Positions 11,786 through 24,316 of a DNA stretch of 64,000 bases are shown here, piece by piece. How positions within the stretch are numbered: position 1 is the first letter of the stretch; every line of letters starts with the position of its first letter. The translations under genes were made by a program, and so were the position numbers. Source of the stretch: Rhodamnia argentea (Eukaryota > Streptophyta > Magnoliopsida > Myrtales > Myrtaceae); the NCBI RefSeq assembly GCF_020921035.1, contig NC_063156.1, forward strand, positions 9,622,501 to 9,686,500, in the 5' to 3' direction. The notes beneath the pieces are model-generated. The model was not told where the DNA came from. It was given only the letters and a program-made list of their open reading frames with translations, and did not search any database.

Positions 11786-12765
11786 TACAAAAATTATTAA
11801 TCTATTATATTTGTATTAATTCAGTCCTAAATCTTTTTTAGTGCCAATTCAATCCTATACCTTTTATTAGTGCCAACCGCGTCTCAAACCTTTTGCGTTT
11901 ATGCCAATTTAGTTCTAAGACTTTTTGCATTTGTATCAATTGAGTCAATTCGATCAATTTTGATCGAGAGATGTTTCCAATTCATCCAAATCATAAGCTT
12001 TTTCTACATCCATAATAATAGGATGGTGCATACCAAAACCGGCCCGGTTTGATTATAGGACATTGCTGCATTTCATCTCAAAAGGATCTCACTCTTTCTT
12101 TTGGGAAAGGGAAGGTTTAAATCCTATCCCTGAGCTTGATGCCACTCCTTATCCTTCAGTACTCCTTCGGTCGAGGAGATGCGGTTTTTTAGTGAACACT
12201 TTGCTGAGGAACGAAGTCTTCACACTCTCCCTTTTGGGAATAAGGAATCGTGAACGGTTTTATCTTGTATCAAAAAGTTTTCGCTTTTGCGCACTTTCGT
12301 TAACCCATGAACAGAGGATCTATGGGAAACAACATATACATAGTGGTTATCCAAGTGGCTATTACACTTTCTTTTTAAAAAAGATTTGAAGGGATGCTAC
12401 AATCTTGTCTAGGCAAGAAGAGCTTAATCACTAACGCGGACGTCGATTGTCTTTCGTGGCATGGTTGGCGCCGACATTGATATTTTTAAATATTATTTTT
12501 AAAAAAATAAAAAATAAAAAAAAATCCACTTCGGCGCCACCCATCCCACATAGGACAACCGACATCCATATCATCGATTTCCCATCAAAATTGATCGAAT
12601 TAACTCAATTGGTATAAATTCAAATAATTTAGGACTGAATTGGCACTAATTCTAAAGGTTTAGGACTCAATTGACCTTAATAAAAGGTTTAAGACTGAAT
12701 TGGCATAAAAAAAAGATTTACAATTGAATTGGCACCAATGCAATAAGTTTATAAAATTTTTGACA
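11786..12765. mobile_element. Large foldback element with about 190-bp inverted arms
   Basis: The left arm (about 11786-11977) and right arm (about 12574-12765) are reverse complements over nearly their whole length. Both are built from degenerate units of the type 'aggactgaattggcacta', and both inner ends share the sequence reading 'tcgatcaattttgat'. The roughly 600-base interior is different DNA, including the open segment 12063-12389. Non-autonomous: no transposase is seen. A transcript through it would fold into a long hairpin. Confidence 0.6.
12063..12389 (+). other. Open segment inside the foldback, possibly organelle-derived
   Basis: A 108-codon frame without stops lies between the arms of the foldback. 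Base composition is more even than its surroundings, and the reading (for example around PYPSVLLRSRRC and FTLSLLGIRNRERF) has the Arg/Ser/Leu/Phe-rich look of plant mitochondrial reading frames. I cannot name a source gene. It is not a plausible nuclear gene: there is no promoter and no homology I recognise, and it sits inside a repeat. An accidental open frame is also possible. Confidence 0.25.
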
Positions 12766-12779
12766 TTTTTCCCTTATTG

Positions 12780-13395
12780 GAATTGTGCCAATTCAGTTCT
12801 AAACCTTTATTTTTTCTAGTCCTAAGCCTTTTACATTTATGTCAATTCGGTCTATTTGGGTCGATAATTTTTCAATCAAAGGTCTCTATCACTAATGAAA
12901 GAGTTCTCCCTCTTTCTCTCTCTTAGGGCATGGACTAAGTTGGATGGCTTTGGAGCCGGCCATTCCGGTCAGCTTAGTGAAAATACACGCAACTGCTGAT
13001 TAAAAAGCAGTTGGAAGATTAGGAAGTAATGACATGTTGTTGGTTGAAGTTTGTGGGTTACTTCCAACTGAATCACTGTCTTTTCCTTCACGAGAAAATT
13101 CTTGCTGGGAATTCTGTGGCTACCTTCAGTATGGCAATCGAGTAGAAACCTGTGGGTAGATCTGAATTAGTTTTCTTTTTGTCAATATAGTCCTTTTCGG
13201 CTAATTACCCAAATAAAAGATTTAGGACTAAATTGACAAAACTTCAAAATGTCTAGGCTTAATTGATACAACTGAAAGGTGTAAGATTAAATTGCAAATT
13301 TTCAAAAGGCTTGTGATTAAATTGGCTAATTAAAAGGTTTATGACTCAATTGACCGCCGTATAATAAGTTTATGAATTTTTGGACCATTATCCCG
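12780..13395. repeat. Second foldback of the same unit family, next to the first
   Basis: The left part (about 12780-12870) carries 'ttctaaacctt' and 'gtcctaagcctttt' forms. The right part (about 13190-13395) carries their reverse-complement forms such as 'gatttaggactaaattg', and ends in 'gaatttttggaccattatcc'. The central 300 bases are unrelated. The boundary with the preceding element is blurred, so this may be a nested insertion. Confidence 0.45.
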
Positions 13396-16300
13396 ATTTT
13401 CTAGATAAGGCAAGTCTAGAGCAAGTTTATTGCATCCGTGCTACATACGCAACTGTCTCGTTGATGATGGGAATGTTGTGGAAATCAGCTCAGCTTACAT
13501 AAGACGTTGGTTGAATGGGAAAATGACTCAAAACTCTTCCAACTTTGGATCGGAACACGTATGATCCTCGATCTCTTTTGTCACGGCCTTTAGCCCCGGA
13601 TCTATTTTCTTCTGGATATGCGTCGAGTTTAGGGTAAAAAGGGTGAAAACTGAATCAAGTCAAGTTTGAGCAACTAAAAAAGGGTTCGAGCAAAAAATAA
13701 AAATAAGGAAAATATTCAGTCGAGTCGCAATTTTGAGTGTCAAAATCATGCCAACTCGATTCGACGCCATCACATCTCTAATCACGCATGCGGAGCATGG
13801 CATTCCACGGATTTTCGTCTCGTTTTTTTTTCCAAACAAACAGACGTATTTTGGCACTAGAAGTTAGTAACCCTCGAAAATCACGCATCATATGTCTTGA
13901 ATTGTCACTTTCTTAGCTGATTATATAAATAGCAGCTGCGAAGTAGACACCGACGCGGAAAACTGACGAACAATTGGAAATTTTAATGGAATTTGAGCTA
14001 TAGAAGCACATGAAATGGCTGTTGCATCGTTCGGACAAGATTGTTGGTATTAGCCCTGTGTTTCCTTGAAAACACCGTTATTCTCTGCCACTTCTCAAGG
14101 TCTCTTTTAGGTGGGCAAAACTTGCACGACCCACATGGCCACGAAAAACAATTTGATCAAAACCCTAGTAACCAAAAAGAATCTGCTAACGTGTCGGCTT
14201 TATTGACTTAAACGACCATAATTAGGTTTTCCGGTTTATAATATGACGATCCACGCCTTATAATATGTCATACATGTTCATTTATTTAAGACTAAGCTAA
14301 CGACCCCAGGTGTTGATTCTTGAATAGTCTCCTCGTTGCTCTCAACATGGCGCTTTCAAAAAACCCAAAAAAAAAAAAAAAAAAACTAAACCCCACCGTT
14401 TAAATTAAAAAAAAATGAAGGGTATTGCCTTAAGAACCATTTTGAGCCACATGACATTAAAAAAAATTAGGTGGGAAATCTCGACTAGTGAATGAACGTT
14501 TTCCTATGTGCCAAAACGTACAGTTTGACTCTTGGAACGAGGCCCAATGTTCTTAATACAACTAATTAACTATGTGATTTGTACTAAATAAAAAGCTTCT
14601 CGGATTCCAAAACTACTATGTTCTCTTATTCTCATCGAACAAACCAAAACCCTTTTAATGTACCCATCAATCTCGACAATGTCGGCCATTTGATTCCATC
14701 TAATGCCTGTGGACTTGTCATCGCAACGTATCTTTTCGTACTACTCGTGCACGATAATTGCTTATTATAAATCGCATCGAGACCAAAAGGTCGCTCTCGG
14801 AGTGGTTATGCCGATGCCCAAGTCTAATCTCCATTAAAGAAAGACGAATGGAGGGGTGCATCGGGGTCCCTACGAATTGGACATGTATGGAAAAGATCAA
14901 GATCATCGAATTGGCATGCACGATGTTTCGTTTTCCCTTTGTTGGGTCGCCACCGGAATCTAACGAAAGTGTACTAACGAACGTCGATCGATCGGGGTAA
15001 TGTGGACCCTCTTGGAGGACATGTCCAAAGAATATGATGAAGACCGAGGAGGAAAAATTTAGTCCAAGTGAGAAAGTGAAGGCCACTTTTTAAGGGGAGA
15101 GGATTCATGGTGGGGCTTGGGAAAAGGTAGTTTCGCTAGGAGACACCGAGGGGGGATATGGAAAGTCAAGGTTCGTGTCTTTGGAAATTTTAATTACCTC
15201 AAGTTAACTTAGACTAAGATGGATGTGATTCCGCTAGATTCATGTACCGTAAAGATTTTCGGGCCATGTTCGTTTAACTGACTCGCGCATATCGATTTTC
15301 TAGTTAGATGACCGAAAAGCAATTAATTGAGAGAGACAGAGACGGAGATGGACGGATGTTGGCCGGGTCGTGAGGAGGCTAGCACGATGATGGCGGTTGA
15401 GTGCGGCGGTGTGCCTTGGGTTAACAGAAGTGTGCGTGTGTGGAGAGAGAGAGAGAGACGGAGAGAGGGAATGTTGGTGCGGTGCTGTCCCATCAAGACG
15501 ACCCCCCAGTGTCGATGACAGTGACGATGAAGGCGTTAATTACAATGACGGGCGATTCGACTCTCTCTCTCTCCCCTTGAATTTTTATTTCTATTAGGAT
15601 ATTTGACTTTTTAAACCACATTCTGACATAACTGTTTTCTTTTTCCATTACAAATATCAAAGTCGGCAATCACGCCAACTTATTTAGATACGTCCATAAT
15701 CAAAGAACTTGATTGCATCAATCATGCAAAATGAAGGACCCAATTGAATAGAGTGAAACTCCTATGACTCGACCGCACGATCTAATGAGTTAAATGACAA
15801 GACGGGAGTGTTCTAAATAGAACAATACCTAGTGAATTATACGAGGACGATTTAATAATTTGCTCATATAACATTATCAAGAAGAAGAAGAAGAAGAAAG
15901 ACTACATCAATCACGTCTGGAGAGATCTTATCATAAAAAGGACAGGCTCCCTATTATTTTCCACGACATAATCAATGATCTCATCTCTTAATAGTTTCAT
16001 TATCTAGGTGAAAAGGGCACTAGATCTCGAGTTTGAGCACGTTTTATTTTCAACTTCCCTCGGTTGTCCTTGTAACTTTGTGAGAACTACCGACGCTGGG
16101 GCACGTTCCACTCGCCGCCCAGGCCGAAGCATGTCAAGTGTCAACTCACTTGGCCCAGTTCTAGAAAGAGTTTGGACCTAAAGCACTGTCTCTCCCCCAA
16201 ACTTTTTGAAATTCTACTTTAAGCCGCACGGTTCCAAACAGATTTTCAATTACACCCTTGTCTTTTAAAAGCGCTTTTCAAAAGTAGCACTCACATAGCA

Positions 16301-16420
16301 ATCTTACACGTGACTTTGAAGTCATAAATCATCATTATATTGACAAATAGCATCGCTATATACTGATAGGATCGGGTTATACTTTTGGATGCTTCGTCAT
16401 TTAGGCAAGATTGCAATTAA
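13396..16420. other. Intergenic DNA without a recognised gene
   Basis: AT-rich sequence with an A-run near 14367-14385, a GA run near 15441-15456 and a GAA run near 15880-15898. The open frames at 14718-15086 (minus) and 15327-15597 (plus) match nothing I know and lack gene structure. Confidence 0.5.
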
Positions 16421-16421
16421 T

Positions 16422-16840
16422 AGGGATAATTATCCATAAAGTCCCGAACTTATTGTACGATAATCAATTCAATCTTAAACATTTTAATTGTGTCGATTTT
16501 TTTTTTGGTTTATTAATTGTGCCAATTGACAAATTGTCAAAAGGTTTAACTATATCAATTCAATTGTGTCATTTTAGTTCTAAACTTTTAAATTTTTTTC
16601 CAATTAAGTCCTAGACCTATAATTTGGATAATTGGCAAAAAGGACTATATTGACAAATTTTCAAAAGGTTTAGGACTAAATTGGCAAATCATTCAAATGA
16701 CTAAATTGATACATCAAAAGGTTTAAGACTAAATTGGCAAATCACTAAAAGGTTTAGGATTAAATTGACATAATTAAAAGATTTAAGATTGAATTGACCG
16801 ATGTATAATAGGTTCAAGATTTTTTGGACAATTTTCCCGG
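16422..16840. repeat. Foldback element of the 'tttaggactaaattggc' family, near full length
   Basis: The left end reads 'gggataattatccataaag' and then 'cttattgtacgataatcaat'. The right end is its diverged reverse complement, running through 'gaccgatgtataata' and 'ttggacaattttccc'. The body is a series of degenerate units of about 25-45 bases, pointing inwards from both ends. No identical target duplication is visible. The same termini recur at 42.24 and 43.75 kb, which defines the family. Confidence 0.6.
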
Positions 16841-19013
16841 CATAGAATGCAAGTTGTTTTCTTTTGAATGTTTCAAGAGTGACCTACAGCTCAATACTAC
16901 TTTGTAGCTTGGAGTTCCAAGAAATTCTTCTATTTCTTTTATCTTCCTTTTTATTCCAGAAAAACAAAAAGGTAATAAGACTTCATCACTATCTAGACAA
17001 AACTATGTGTATGTACAAATCGACGTTTTTACCATGCGAAACATATTTACCCTAAGTCCATACGAGACGGATGATACAATCATCCCTAACAATAGCATCA
17101 CCCCGCCGTATCCGACCTGCTTAGGAACGCATTTCGTGACCGAAGGCCCGCATCGGAGAGCATACACGAGGAATTCTACTTCGCGCCACATCAATTAGTA
17201 GACGGGCTTTTTCAAGATATAAGAACGACCCGTTTTTAGCAACCTATCGGAAATCGAAACCTGTCCTCCAAGAGTAGAAATTTTACTTTGGTCCGGAAAA
17301 AAAAAGGAAGAAGCTAATTGTTAGTCTTAACACATTCAACACCTAATCAACATCGAGCGAGAAAGTGGGAAGAAAGACAGACGACAACGACGACGACGAC
17401 TACGTCGGTATGGGCATTAGATTTAGGTTGCTTTCTGTCCCTTGGTCGTGGCAAAGAAGACATCAGGCGCCGCGTTTGTTGAAAAAGAAGTGATCGGGGA
17501 GCGGTTCTTCTAATCAACACGTGATTTTATAAGCTGTATTGATAAATCGAATGATTTGTTTTCTGTTTGTTTTCGACTTGTCCAAATGAGTGGCGTGCGA
17601 CGGGAGACATACTTTCCTCCTCCCCCTTTTTTTTTTACTTTCCTTTTATTTATTTGATATTAATCGGGATTGTCGAAAATCGAGAGGATTGGAAAAAAGG
17701 GGGTCGGAAATTGCATATGCTTCTTTGCTATGTTTCGATTAAAAATTTCGTGATGATTTTCCTTTAACCGAATTATTCGGATGGACTGAATTTTTCTCGC
17801 AGACTGATATCGGTGTTTATTTTTTGCCGACCATTCTCGGTGAAAGCTGGTACGGCAAATTTCATGCCGATTTAAGAACGAATTTTAACATATGAGATAT
17901 AAAAGCCAGTTCAAAAATTGTAATTTATAGGACATTTGAGTTGGATTTCCTTTGATTTTGTGCGTTAAGAAGAAAAGGCATGGTTAATCCAATGCTTCTT
18001 CTAAAGTAATATGTGAATTTCACCGAGATATTTACGTTGTTGCCGTGGGAAGAAAAAGAGTAGAAATTTTGGCCCATAGCGCCGTGACAGCTTTCGGCCC
18101 ATGATGCTGTCATATGGACTCGAGTCGTTTTCGGCCCATTAATGAATTATTTTTAAGGCGAATAGCACCATTGGTTCTTGAAATTCGGGCCATCCGGGTC
18201 CTAAGACCCAAAGTCCGAGAACCAGCTGCCGGACTCAAGGTCCATGGATTCAAAATAAGCACGTCCGCTCGTCACACGAGATTCTTACCTGAGGTCCACA
18301 TGATCAATAATTTTCATACATCCGACCCATGTGAATCTAAGTCTATTCTAATTCGAACCTTAGAATTCGTAACGAAACCAAACCTGGGCCCATTCCAGCA
18401 GCGGGACCTATCTCAAATGCTATTGGAATGTTCGGTTTATATGCGGGTACTTAATGTTTATGGAACGATGCTTCCCTGCATAAGGGATTCGATATCGGCG
18501 AAATTGAGTGAAACCAAAAGCTATATTCAAGGGTAAACAACATCAAAAACCTCGAGCTGTGCCTATTGTGACACAACCACACTATTTTTTTTTTTTCGTG
18601 TCGCCAATAATCTAAACTTATGTAATTATGACCTATATTCCTCCTATTACAGTTTTATCCAGGTAAGTTTGGCGTATTTACGTCACGGTGAGCATAGTAC
18701 GTGGTGCTTTTGTGGTCTTAACCCTGTATTCGACATGCAAGAATATAAACGTGAAAGATAATTTAATATTCAAACGGCGGGCATTCACAAAGATTTTAAG
18801 CGGGATTTCTCCTTGATCTATATGCATTGAATTTGATTCGCTGGGCCTTGTCAAGGGGCAGGGGCCCGGGGGCCCGCCGCTATTTTTCTAGGCCCGTTCA
18901 GTGGGCAAGCCGGGCCTTGGCAAGGGTCTTGAGGCCCAGCCCACCCATATGCTTACATTTTTCTTTTTTCGGGCGAAATATGCTTACTTAAAAGTATGTG
19001 AAGTTATGTCTTA
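16841..19013. other. Intergenic DNA without a recognised gene
   Basis: No gene is supported. The plus-strand frame 18114-18536 (140 codons) shows no domain or codon pattern I trust. At 18535-18575 there is a short sequence similar to one end of the MITE at 19023 ('cctcgagctgtgcc', then 'attgtgaca'), probably a fragment of the same family. A GACGAC run lies near 17383-17402. Confidence 0.45.
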
Positions 19014-19022
19014 TTAATTATT

Positions 19023-19462
19023 GGGAAAAAACCACCAAAAACCCTAAACTGTGCCAATTGTGACACATTTACCCTAAACTTTTGTTTGTGACATAAAAAA
19101 TTCCAAACTTTTACTCATGTGACACATTTACCCCAAACTTTTTCTTGTGACATTGAAAACCCTAAACTTATACCCGTGTGACATATTTACCCCAAAATAT
19201 TTTTTTGTGACATCAAAAATCCTAAACTTATATTCGTGCGACACATTTACTTCAAAAATTTGAGGTAAATGTGTCACACGAATATAAGTTTGGAGTTTTT
19301 AGTGTCATAACAAAAAGTTTGGGGTAAATGTGTCATACAAACACAAGTTTGGGGTAAATGTGTCACATGTCTACAAATTTAAGGTTTTTTGTGTCACAAA
19401 TAAAAGTTTGGAGTAAATGTGTCGCAAGAGGCATAGTTTAGGATTTTTGGTGGCTTTTTCCC
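19023..19462. mobile_element. Complete Mutator-type foldback MITE (440 bp)
   Basis: The terminal inverted repeats start GGGAAAAAACCACCAAAAAC on the left. The right end, read in reverse complement, differs at only a few positions over about 33 bases. It is flanked by a perfect 9-bp direct repeat TTAATTATT (19014-19022 and 19463-19471), the target size typical of Mutator-like elements. The inside is two inward-facing arrays of roughly 55-60-base units containing 'tgtgacacatttacc', meeting near 19260, so the whole element can fold into one hairpin. It encodes no protein and would depend on a transposase elsewhere. Confidence 0.8.
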
Positions 19463-19471
19463 TTAATTATT

Positions 19472-20251
19472 CTACATCGATGCTTACAAATTTATAACTA
19501 CTAACAAGACACAGAAAAAAATTCCTAAATTTCCATATATATACACCACTCAGAGGTAAAAGAGTAAAATAATCATTTTCTATTTAGTTTTCATATTTTT
19601 TTCTTTGTTATGCTAAAAAAAAAAATCGATAGATAAAATGGTTGGAGTGGGGCCGGCCATGTTGTTCCCTTGGCCGGTCTTGGGCACTAGCCGACGCCCG
19701 AAATTGCAGGTCTTGGCAATGCGTCTAAAGGTCTGATCCCGATCAGGGCAGGCCGTCCCAGTAAGTATCGTGGTACTAACTAGATCTATTGCACCTGAGG
19801 AAACTGTAATGCACATGAATACCACACCTTAAATTGTGGATACATCTTTCTTGAAGCTTCTTTGAACCATCGATGGCCATATTAGTTGATGCGGTTGGAG
19901 GAAGGGAGCTGGCGCCCTAAAACATGGTCGATTCTTGCGGCCGAATCAAGCATCGCCATACTCCGGTGCTAAATGAAGAACTCCTTTCGTGATCCATTTG
20001 ATTCACAAACAAGCCACAACATGACGTCTAAGTTGCTAGGCAAAGCTCTTTGTGCAAGATCATGAGCATGCTCTGCAGTGAGCATGTTTCCGTCGGGATT
20101 CTTGAACCGGTAAGAGTTAAATAAGGAAACAGCAATTGCAGAACTAGCAAGTAAATCATATCTAATCTTGTCTACTGTTTTTATTCAAGGTGATATCGAA
20201 GATACCTCCTAGTGTACTCGGAACTGAACCTGGAAGCGGAAGATCGTGTGA
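19472..20251. other. Intergenic DNA downstream of the DC1 relic
   Basis: No gene, RNA or repeat with clear borders is seen. The minus frame 19613-19825 is not recognisable. Confidence 0.4.
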
Positions 20252-20971
20252 CTAGGAATTTCCTAGGAAGCCTTGGAAGATTGCCGTCCCAGCTTGCTGA
20301 GCCAAACCGTCCATGATTCCGTGCAACACATTACCCATCAGGCTACTCTCACCCGAATCATTCCTCTGACTAGTTCCATGTCCTGGAAATGGTAGAGAAA
20401 TCACACCCGGATAGTGATCATATCCCTGACCAAGTGGTTGGGATCTCACGGTTGTGCATCCAAGTTGCAGATTAGGATCCAGGAAATATGCGCCCAGATG
20501 ACTAATGAACCCTGGCCCTGGCACGGTTGTGATAGAGATGCTATGGCACGGCGGCCTGGCATGAGATTAATTCACTTGCTGTTGTAGCGGAGTGACCGGA
20601 ATTGGTGACGGCGCAAAAATGCAGAGAGAGTGCAGATCGAGTTCGCACTGTCGACGGTGGTAAGAAAAGCCCGTGCCTAGCTTCCTGCAGGTGTTGCACA
20701 CGAAAGTGCCTTCCTGGTAGACCGGGGTCGGAGTCAAAGTAAGCATGTGTTTGGGGTCGATCCCGTGGCTCAGCTTCTGCGGCATCTGTGAACAGGTCTG
20801 GTGGAGGCAGAAGTTGCAGGGGAGGCAAAAGTAGGCCCACTCGGAGATCGCTAGCTTGCATCCTGAGCACAAGACTCTGCTCACGCTGGAGTGCTGCCGG
20901 ATGTTGAGAAGCCTCCAGTGATGTTGGTGGCTGAAGTGTTGCATGCTTTGGTCGGCATCGATCTTTCCCAT
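20252..20971 (-). pseudogene. Broken DC1 (Cys/His-rich C1) domain gene
   Basis: DC1 proteins are plant-specific zinc-binding proteins, often stress-linked. The start at 20971 begins MGKIDADQSMQHFSHQHHW, a usual DC1 family opening. One DC1 unit follows (CSGCKL, then CLPCNFCLHQTCSQMP), then HGIDPKHMLTLTPTPVY and a second unit beginning VCNTCRKLGTGFSYH. Three lesions are visible. The Cys expected after FSYH is Arg (FSYHRRQCELDLH). After DLHSLC the sequence jumps straight to a Pro/Gln-rich tail, skipping the further DC1 units family members normally have. An in-frame TAA at 20569-20567 cuts the frame, which then reopens without a frameshift to 20252 and ends in the Gly/Gln-rich motif LAQQAGTAIFQGFLG seen at DC1 C-termini. 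A short 134-residue product is possible, but a relic is more likely. Confidence 0.75.
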
Positions 20972-23900
20972 TTCGCCCGTCCAAAAGCCTTTGCTCTTGC
21001 GAACAGGTACTGTTGTGCATAAGGCATCGGACTGCGCTGCATATATAAGCTGATGATCAATGACAGAACAAGATGTCAACGCAGATTCTTTTATTCTAAT
21101 CCTTCTTTGTCCTGTTGAACATGTTTTTAGATGATTGAATACTATTCCCACACAGACTTCCGTCTACAATAATTTGGATGTATCGATAGAAGCCAATCTG
21201 CCAACATCAATTCAGAGAGACCTCGACGTGTCGACACTCCATGATATCTATCATCGCGTCTGTTCACGATGCATTGTGTTTAGAAAATACGTAGAAGATA
21301 GAGATCTTCTACTTATTTCGGTTGACTTAAGGGTCAATTTTTCTCTCTTGCAGATAGCATCAACCTCAGGTAAGTTTTGATAAGGGGTAATCTAAGATTG
21401 CTATCTGTCACATGCTATTGGCATGCTATTTATTTACTAGGAGAGCGACATCGATATTAACGTAATATTTGTTGAAGTTGCCGTCCTGCATAGATTATCT
21501 TTCGATGGAATTGCATCGTTGTGAGCTGATTAATATACCAAACGGTAGTGCTTACAATGTTTGTATACCGTCAAACGAGAGAAACAATGGAGCAAAAAGA
21601 AATTCTTTTCTGATTGTTCTCAAGCAGTAGACGGAACCAAGAGGATGGTTGCGGATTTGAAGATGCATAAAAGATAGCTCTGCAATCTGTAACATGTACA
21701 TTTAATGTCCCTGTAGCAGAGGATAGTTCCCAGTAAACTGCAGACATGCATCCTCAACCTTTAGCAGTAGACCGAACTAGGAAATGCAGGTTATATGAAG
21801 AGATCCAACTTTTGAACGCACGTGGATCATAGAAATGTTAGTGCTGTTCCTTTAGATCCAGAATGCAACTCATTCTCCCAAAGACGAGGCAAATCTTCAA
21901 CCAAGAGTAGTTTCAGGCTGTCTTTCCTAGGTAACATCCTGTGAATTTGACTTGTTAAACCGTGTTTGGTGTTGGAGATTATCAAGAATGAGATTGACGC
22001 CAGAGGTTGATGATTATGGAAATCGCTGTCCCATTATCCTCGTTCTCCAACTGAATCATCTTTCTGTGAGCAGATGAATATTTCAAAGGGTCATGATAGA
22101 AAATCTTCACCTGTATGCAAGCAAAGAGAGAGCATATGAAGAATAGAATACTTCCTTTTGGTGCTGCTCATCAAGTTCTCAAAAATGCAGAAAAACCTTA
22201 AGAATGCTTCAGAATCAAGATCTGTATGAGACAAGTTTCTGCGAATACAGCAATGGGGCGCCCACACGGCTTTCTCTGGAGAAGACCAGGAGTTCATGTC
22301 TCATTATCCAATCCCCAAATAGTCAGATTGCACGAGGACTACCTGATGCTTTTGAAGATGCAACGCAGAACAGTTCCTTAACACTATGTTTTGATTCTGC
22401 TGATCACTTGAGTGACGCTTACGGGAAGATTAGGACTGTTCGTGACAAAATCATCCGTAGGACAAGAATCTTTGTATGTAGGAGTTATGAACTTATGATC
22501 AATGAAAATCCAAAAGGAAAGAACAGGTAGGTTCATAAGGTAGGGTAAAGCGACGTTTTCTTTTCCTGTCTCCATCATTAGGTTTGACAACAATACAGAT
22601 CCGTGTTTCTAGCTCCGCCATACTTTTCAACTGTGAAGCATGACCGTGCCCGGATACATTGCAATGCCCTCCTTGAGAATTGACACGATTCAGGCACTTT
22701 CCTCTTGAGAGCACGACAGATGCTTGCGCTTACAGCGAAGCTTCTCTCCAGCCGGCTTTTCTTCTCATTCAATTCATCTTTAATCTCTCTGTTTGGGTAA
22801 TTTCCTCTTTTAACTTCATTTGCGAAGCTCTGTTCATTAGCTTAAGCAACCAAATCCTCCAGCCAAGGAAAAGGGTACTGCAAAATCTTGTTCTCTTGAA
22901 CATTTATCATGAAAAGCATTCAAGGCTTGACGGATCTGTACAGATTATAGTTTTCAAGTGATAATTGTCTGCAGTGCTTGATAGGCATATGAACCAAATC
23001 GATGGATCTTCAGAGCAGGAGTTATTAACATGTTATTGTTTACCATTGAACCCATGAATGGACCTTGGATCTTTTGTTATGATAATTCTAAACAATGGGA
23101 GTCCTCGCTAGTCAGATTGCGGGTGCTCCTAACATTGAGAAATAGCAAGTTCCACATTGATCCGACCAGTCAAAGTTCGCCTGGAGCATTTGGCAATATT
23201 CCGCAGTACAGAGCACTTTTTTGTATTGATGTAAGCAAATCCGCCCACTGATTCTCTCCCGTGTCCCCTAGTTTTCCATGTTTTCGTCGTCTCTTGCTGA
23301 TGGTCGAGGATGAAGACTTTAAAGTCCCTTTGTACTCGTATATTACTCGGGAGTCCATGAATAACAATAACTGTTTCTTTTCTTATTCTTGTGCAAATTT
23401 CTAGTTGCAAAATTTTGCATTATTCCAAATAAAACTATTCAAATAAAAATTGGACTCTTATGATAACGGATTGCTAATATATCGCCACATAATATTTCCA
23501 AAACCTCTTAGATATCTTAACGAAATCTACCCGTTAGAAATTATGCAGAGAAAATACGATCGTTATAGTCTCGAGCAACCCTCACGCTTGCGGGATTTTC
23601 AAATATTTTCAAAACACGAGTCTTTTAGAATGACATGTGTGAAGTTCTCGATGTTATCTTGAAAGGTAACATTCCTCTATAACAGCGTCTCGTGCCCACA
23701 CATTCCAGTGCACAAAGGGATGTTTGATTTTAGTCTATCCTAGTTAACGCTTTGGATGAGTACTTCCATGATATAGTGGACATTGAGGTCCAAGAATTTT
23801 TAGGCAACAGAAAACTAAAGCAGAATGATAGCAAAACGTAAAATTTCTACCAACCCTTGTTGCATCACGAGATTTACTCATAGATTAAGACAGAATTTGG

Positions 23901-24316
23901 CATATTGTCATGCAATGGACCCAAGGAATCAATCATTGAATAAAAACCTTATCTTTTTTTTTTTCGTGGCATTTACATGAGCAAGAAGAAGAAGAAGAAG
24001 AAGAAGAAGAAGAACTGCAGAAACGGCCAGAGAAGTTGTGATGTGAGCGTGACGTAGTAGCGTTCCACCAATGAACAAATTCGTAGTAGGTGCAACCGTG
24101 CAACAATTTCCCTTCATACTCTCTGTCAGTCAAGGAGAGAAGGAAAACCCACAGCTTTGCTTTTCCCTTGACACTGTCTTCACCTAACCTCCTCTGCTCG
24201 GAAATCACAGACTCCCATCACACTTCGATCGAAAATCCTTTGAAAAGAAGCGTAAAGATTCAATCTTTTCTCCCACCCGTTTTTTGACTTAGCCATCTCT
24301 ATTTGTTCGAGTTGTC
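20972..24316. other. Intergenic DNA between the DC1 relic and CBR1
   Basis: About 3.3 kb with no gene I can support. Frames such as 22204-22530 (plus) and 23129-23410 (minus) are unassigned. A (GAA)n microsatellite lies at 23983-24014. The last about 100 bases before 24317 are the likely CBR1 leader. Confidence 0.45.
23983..24014. repeat. (GAA)n trinucleotide microsatellite upstream of CBR1
   Basis: About ten AAG/GAA units, some 300 bases before the CBR1 start codon. It lies outside any coding exon I can define. Confidence 0.9.

Noticed and set aside
18114..18536. 140-codon plus-strand frame
   Set aside because: No recognisable motif, no promoter or splice partners, and it lies in repeat-rich DNA.
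19023..19462. Regular direct repeats resembling a CRISPR array
   Set aside because: The units are mirrored, carry no unique spacers, are bounded by inverted ends and a 9-bp target duplication, and the DNA is plant nuclear.
19880..19915. Sequence slightly like miR319 ('ttggaggaagggagctgg')
   Set aside because: Too many differences from the miR319 sequence I remember, and no matching star arm nearby.
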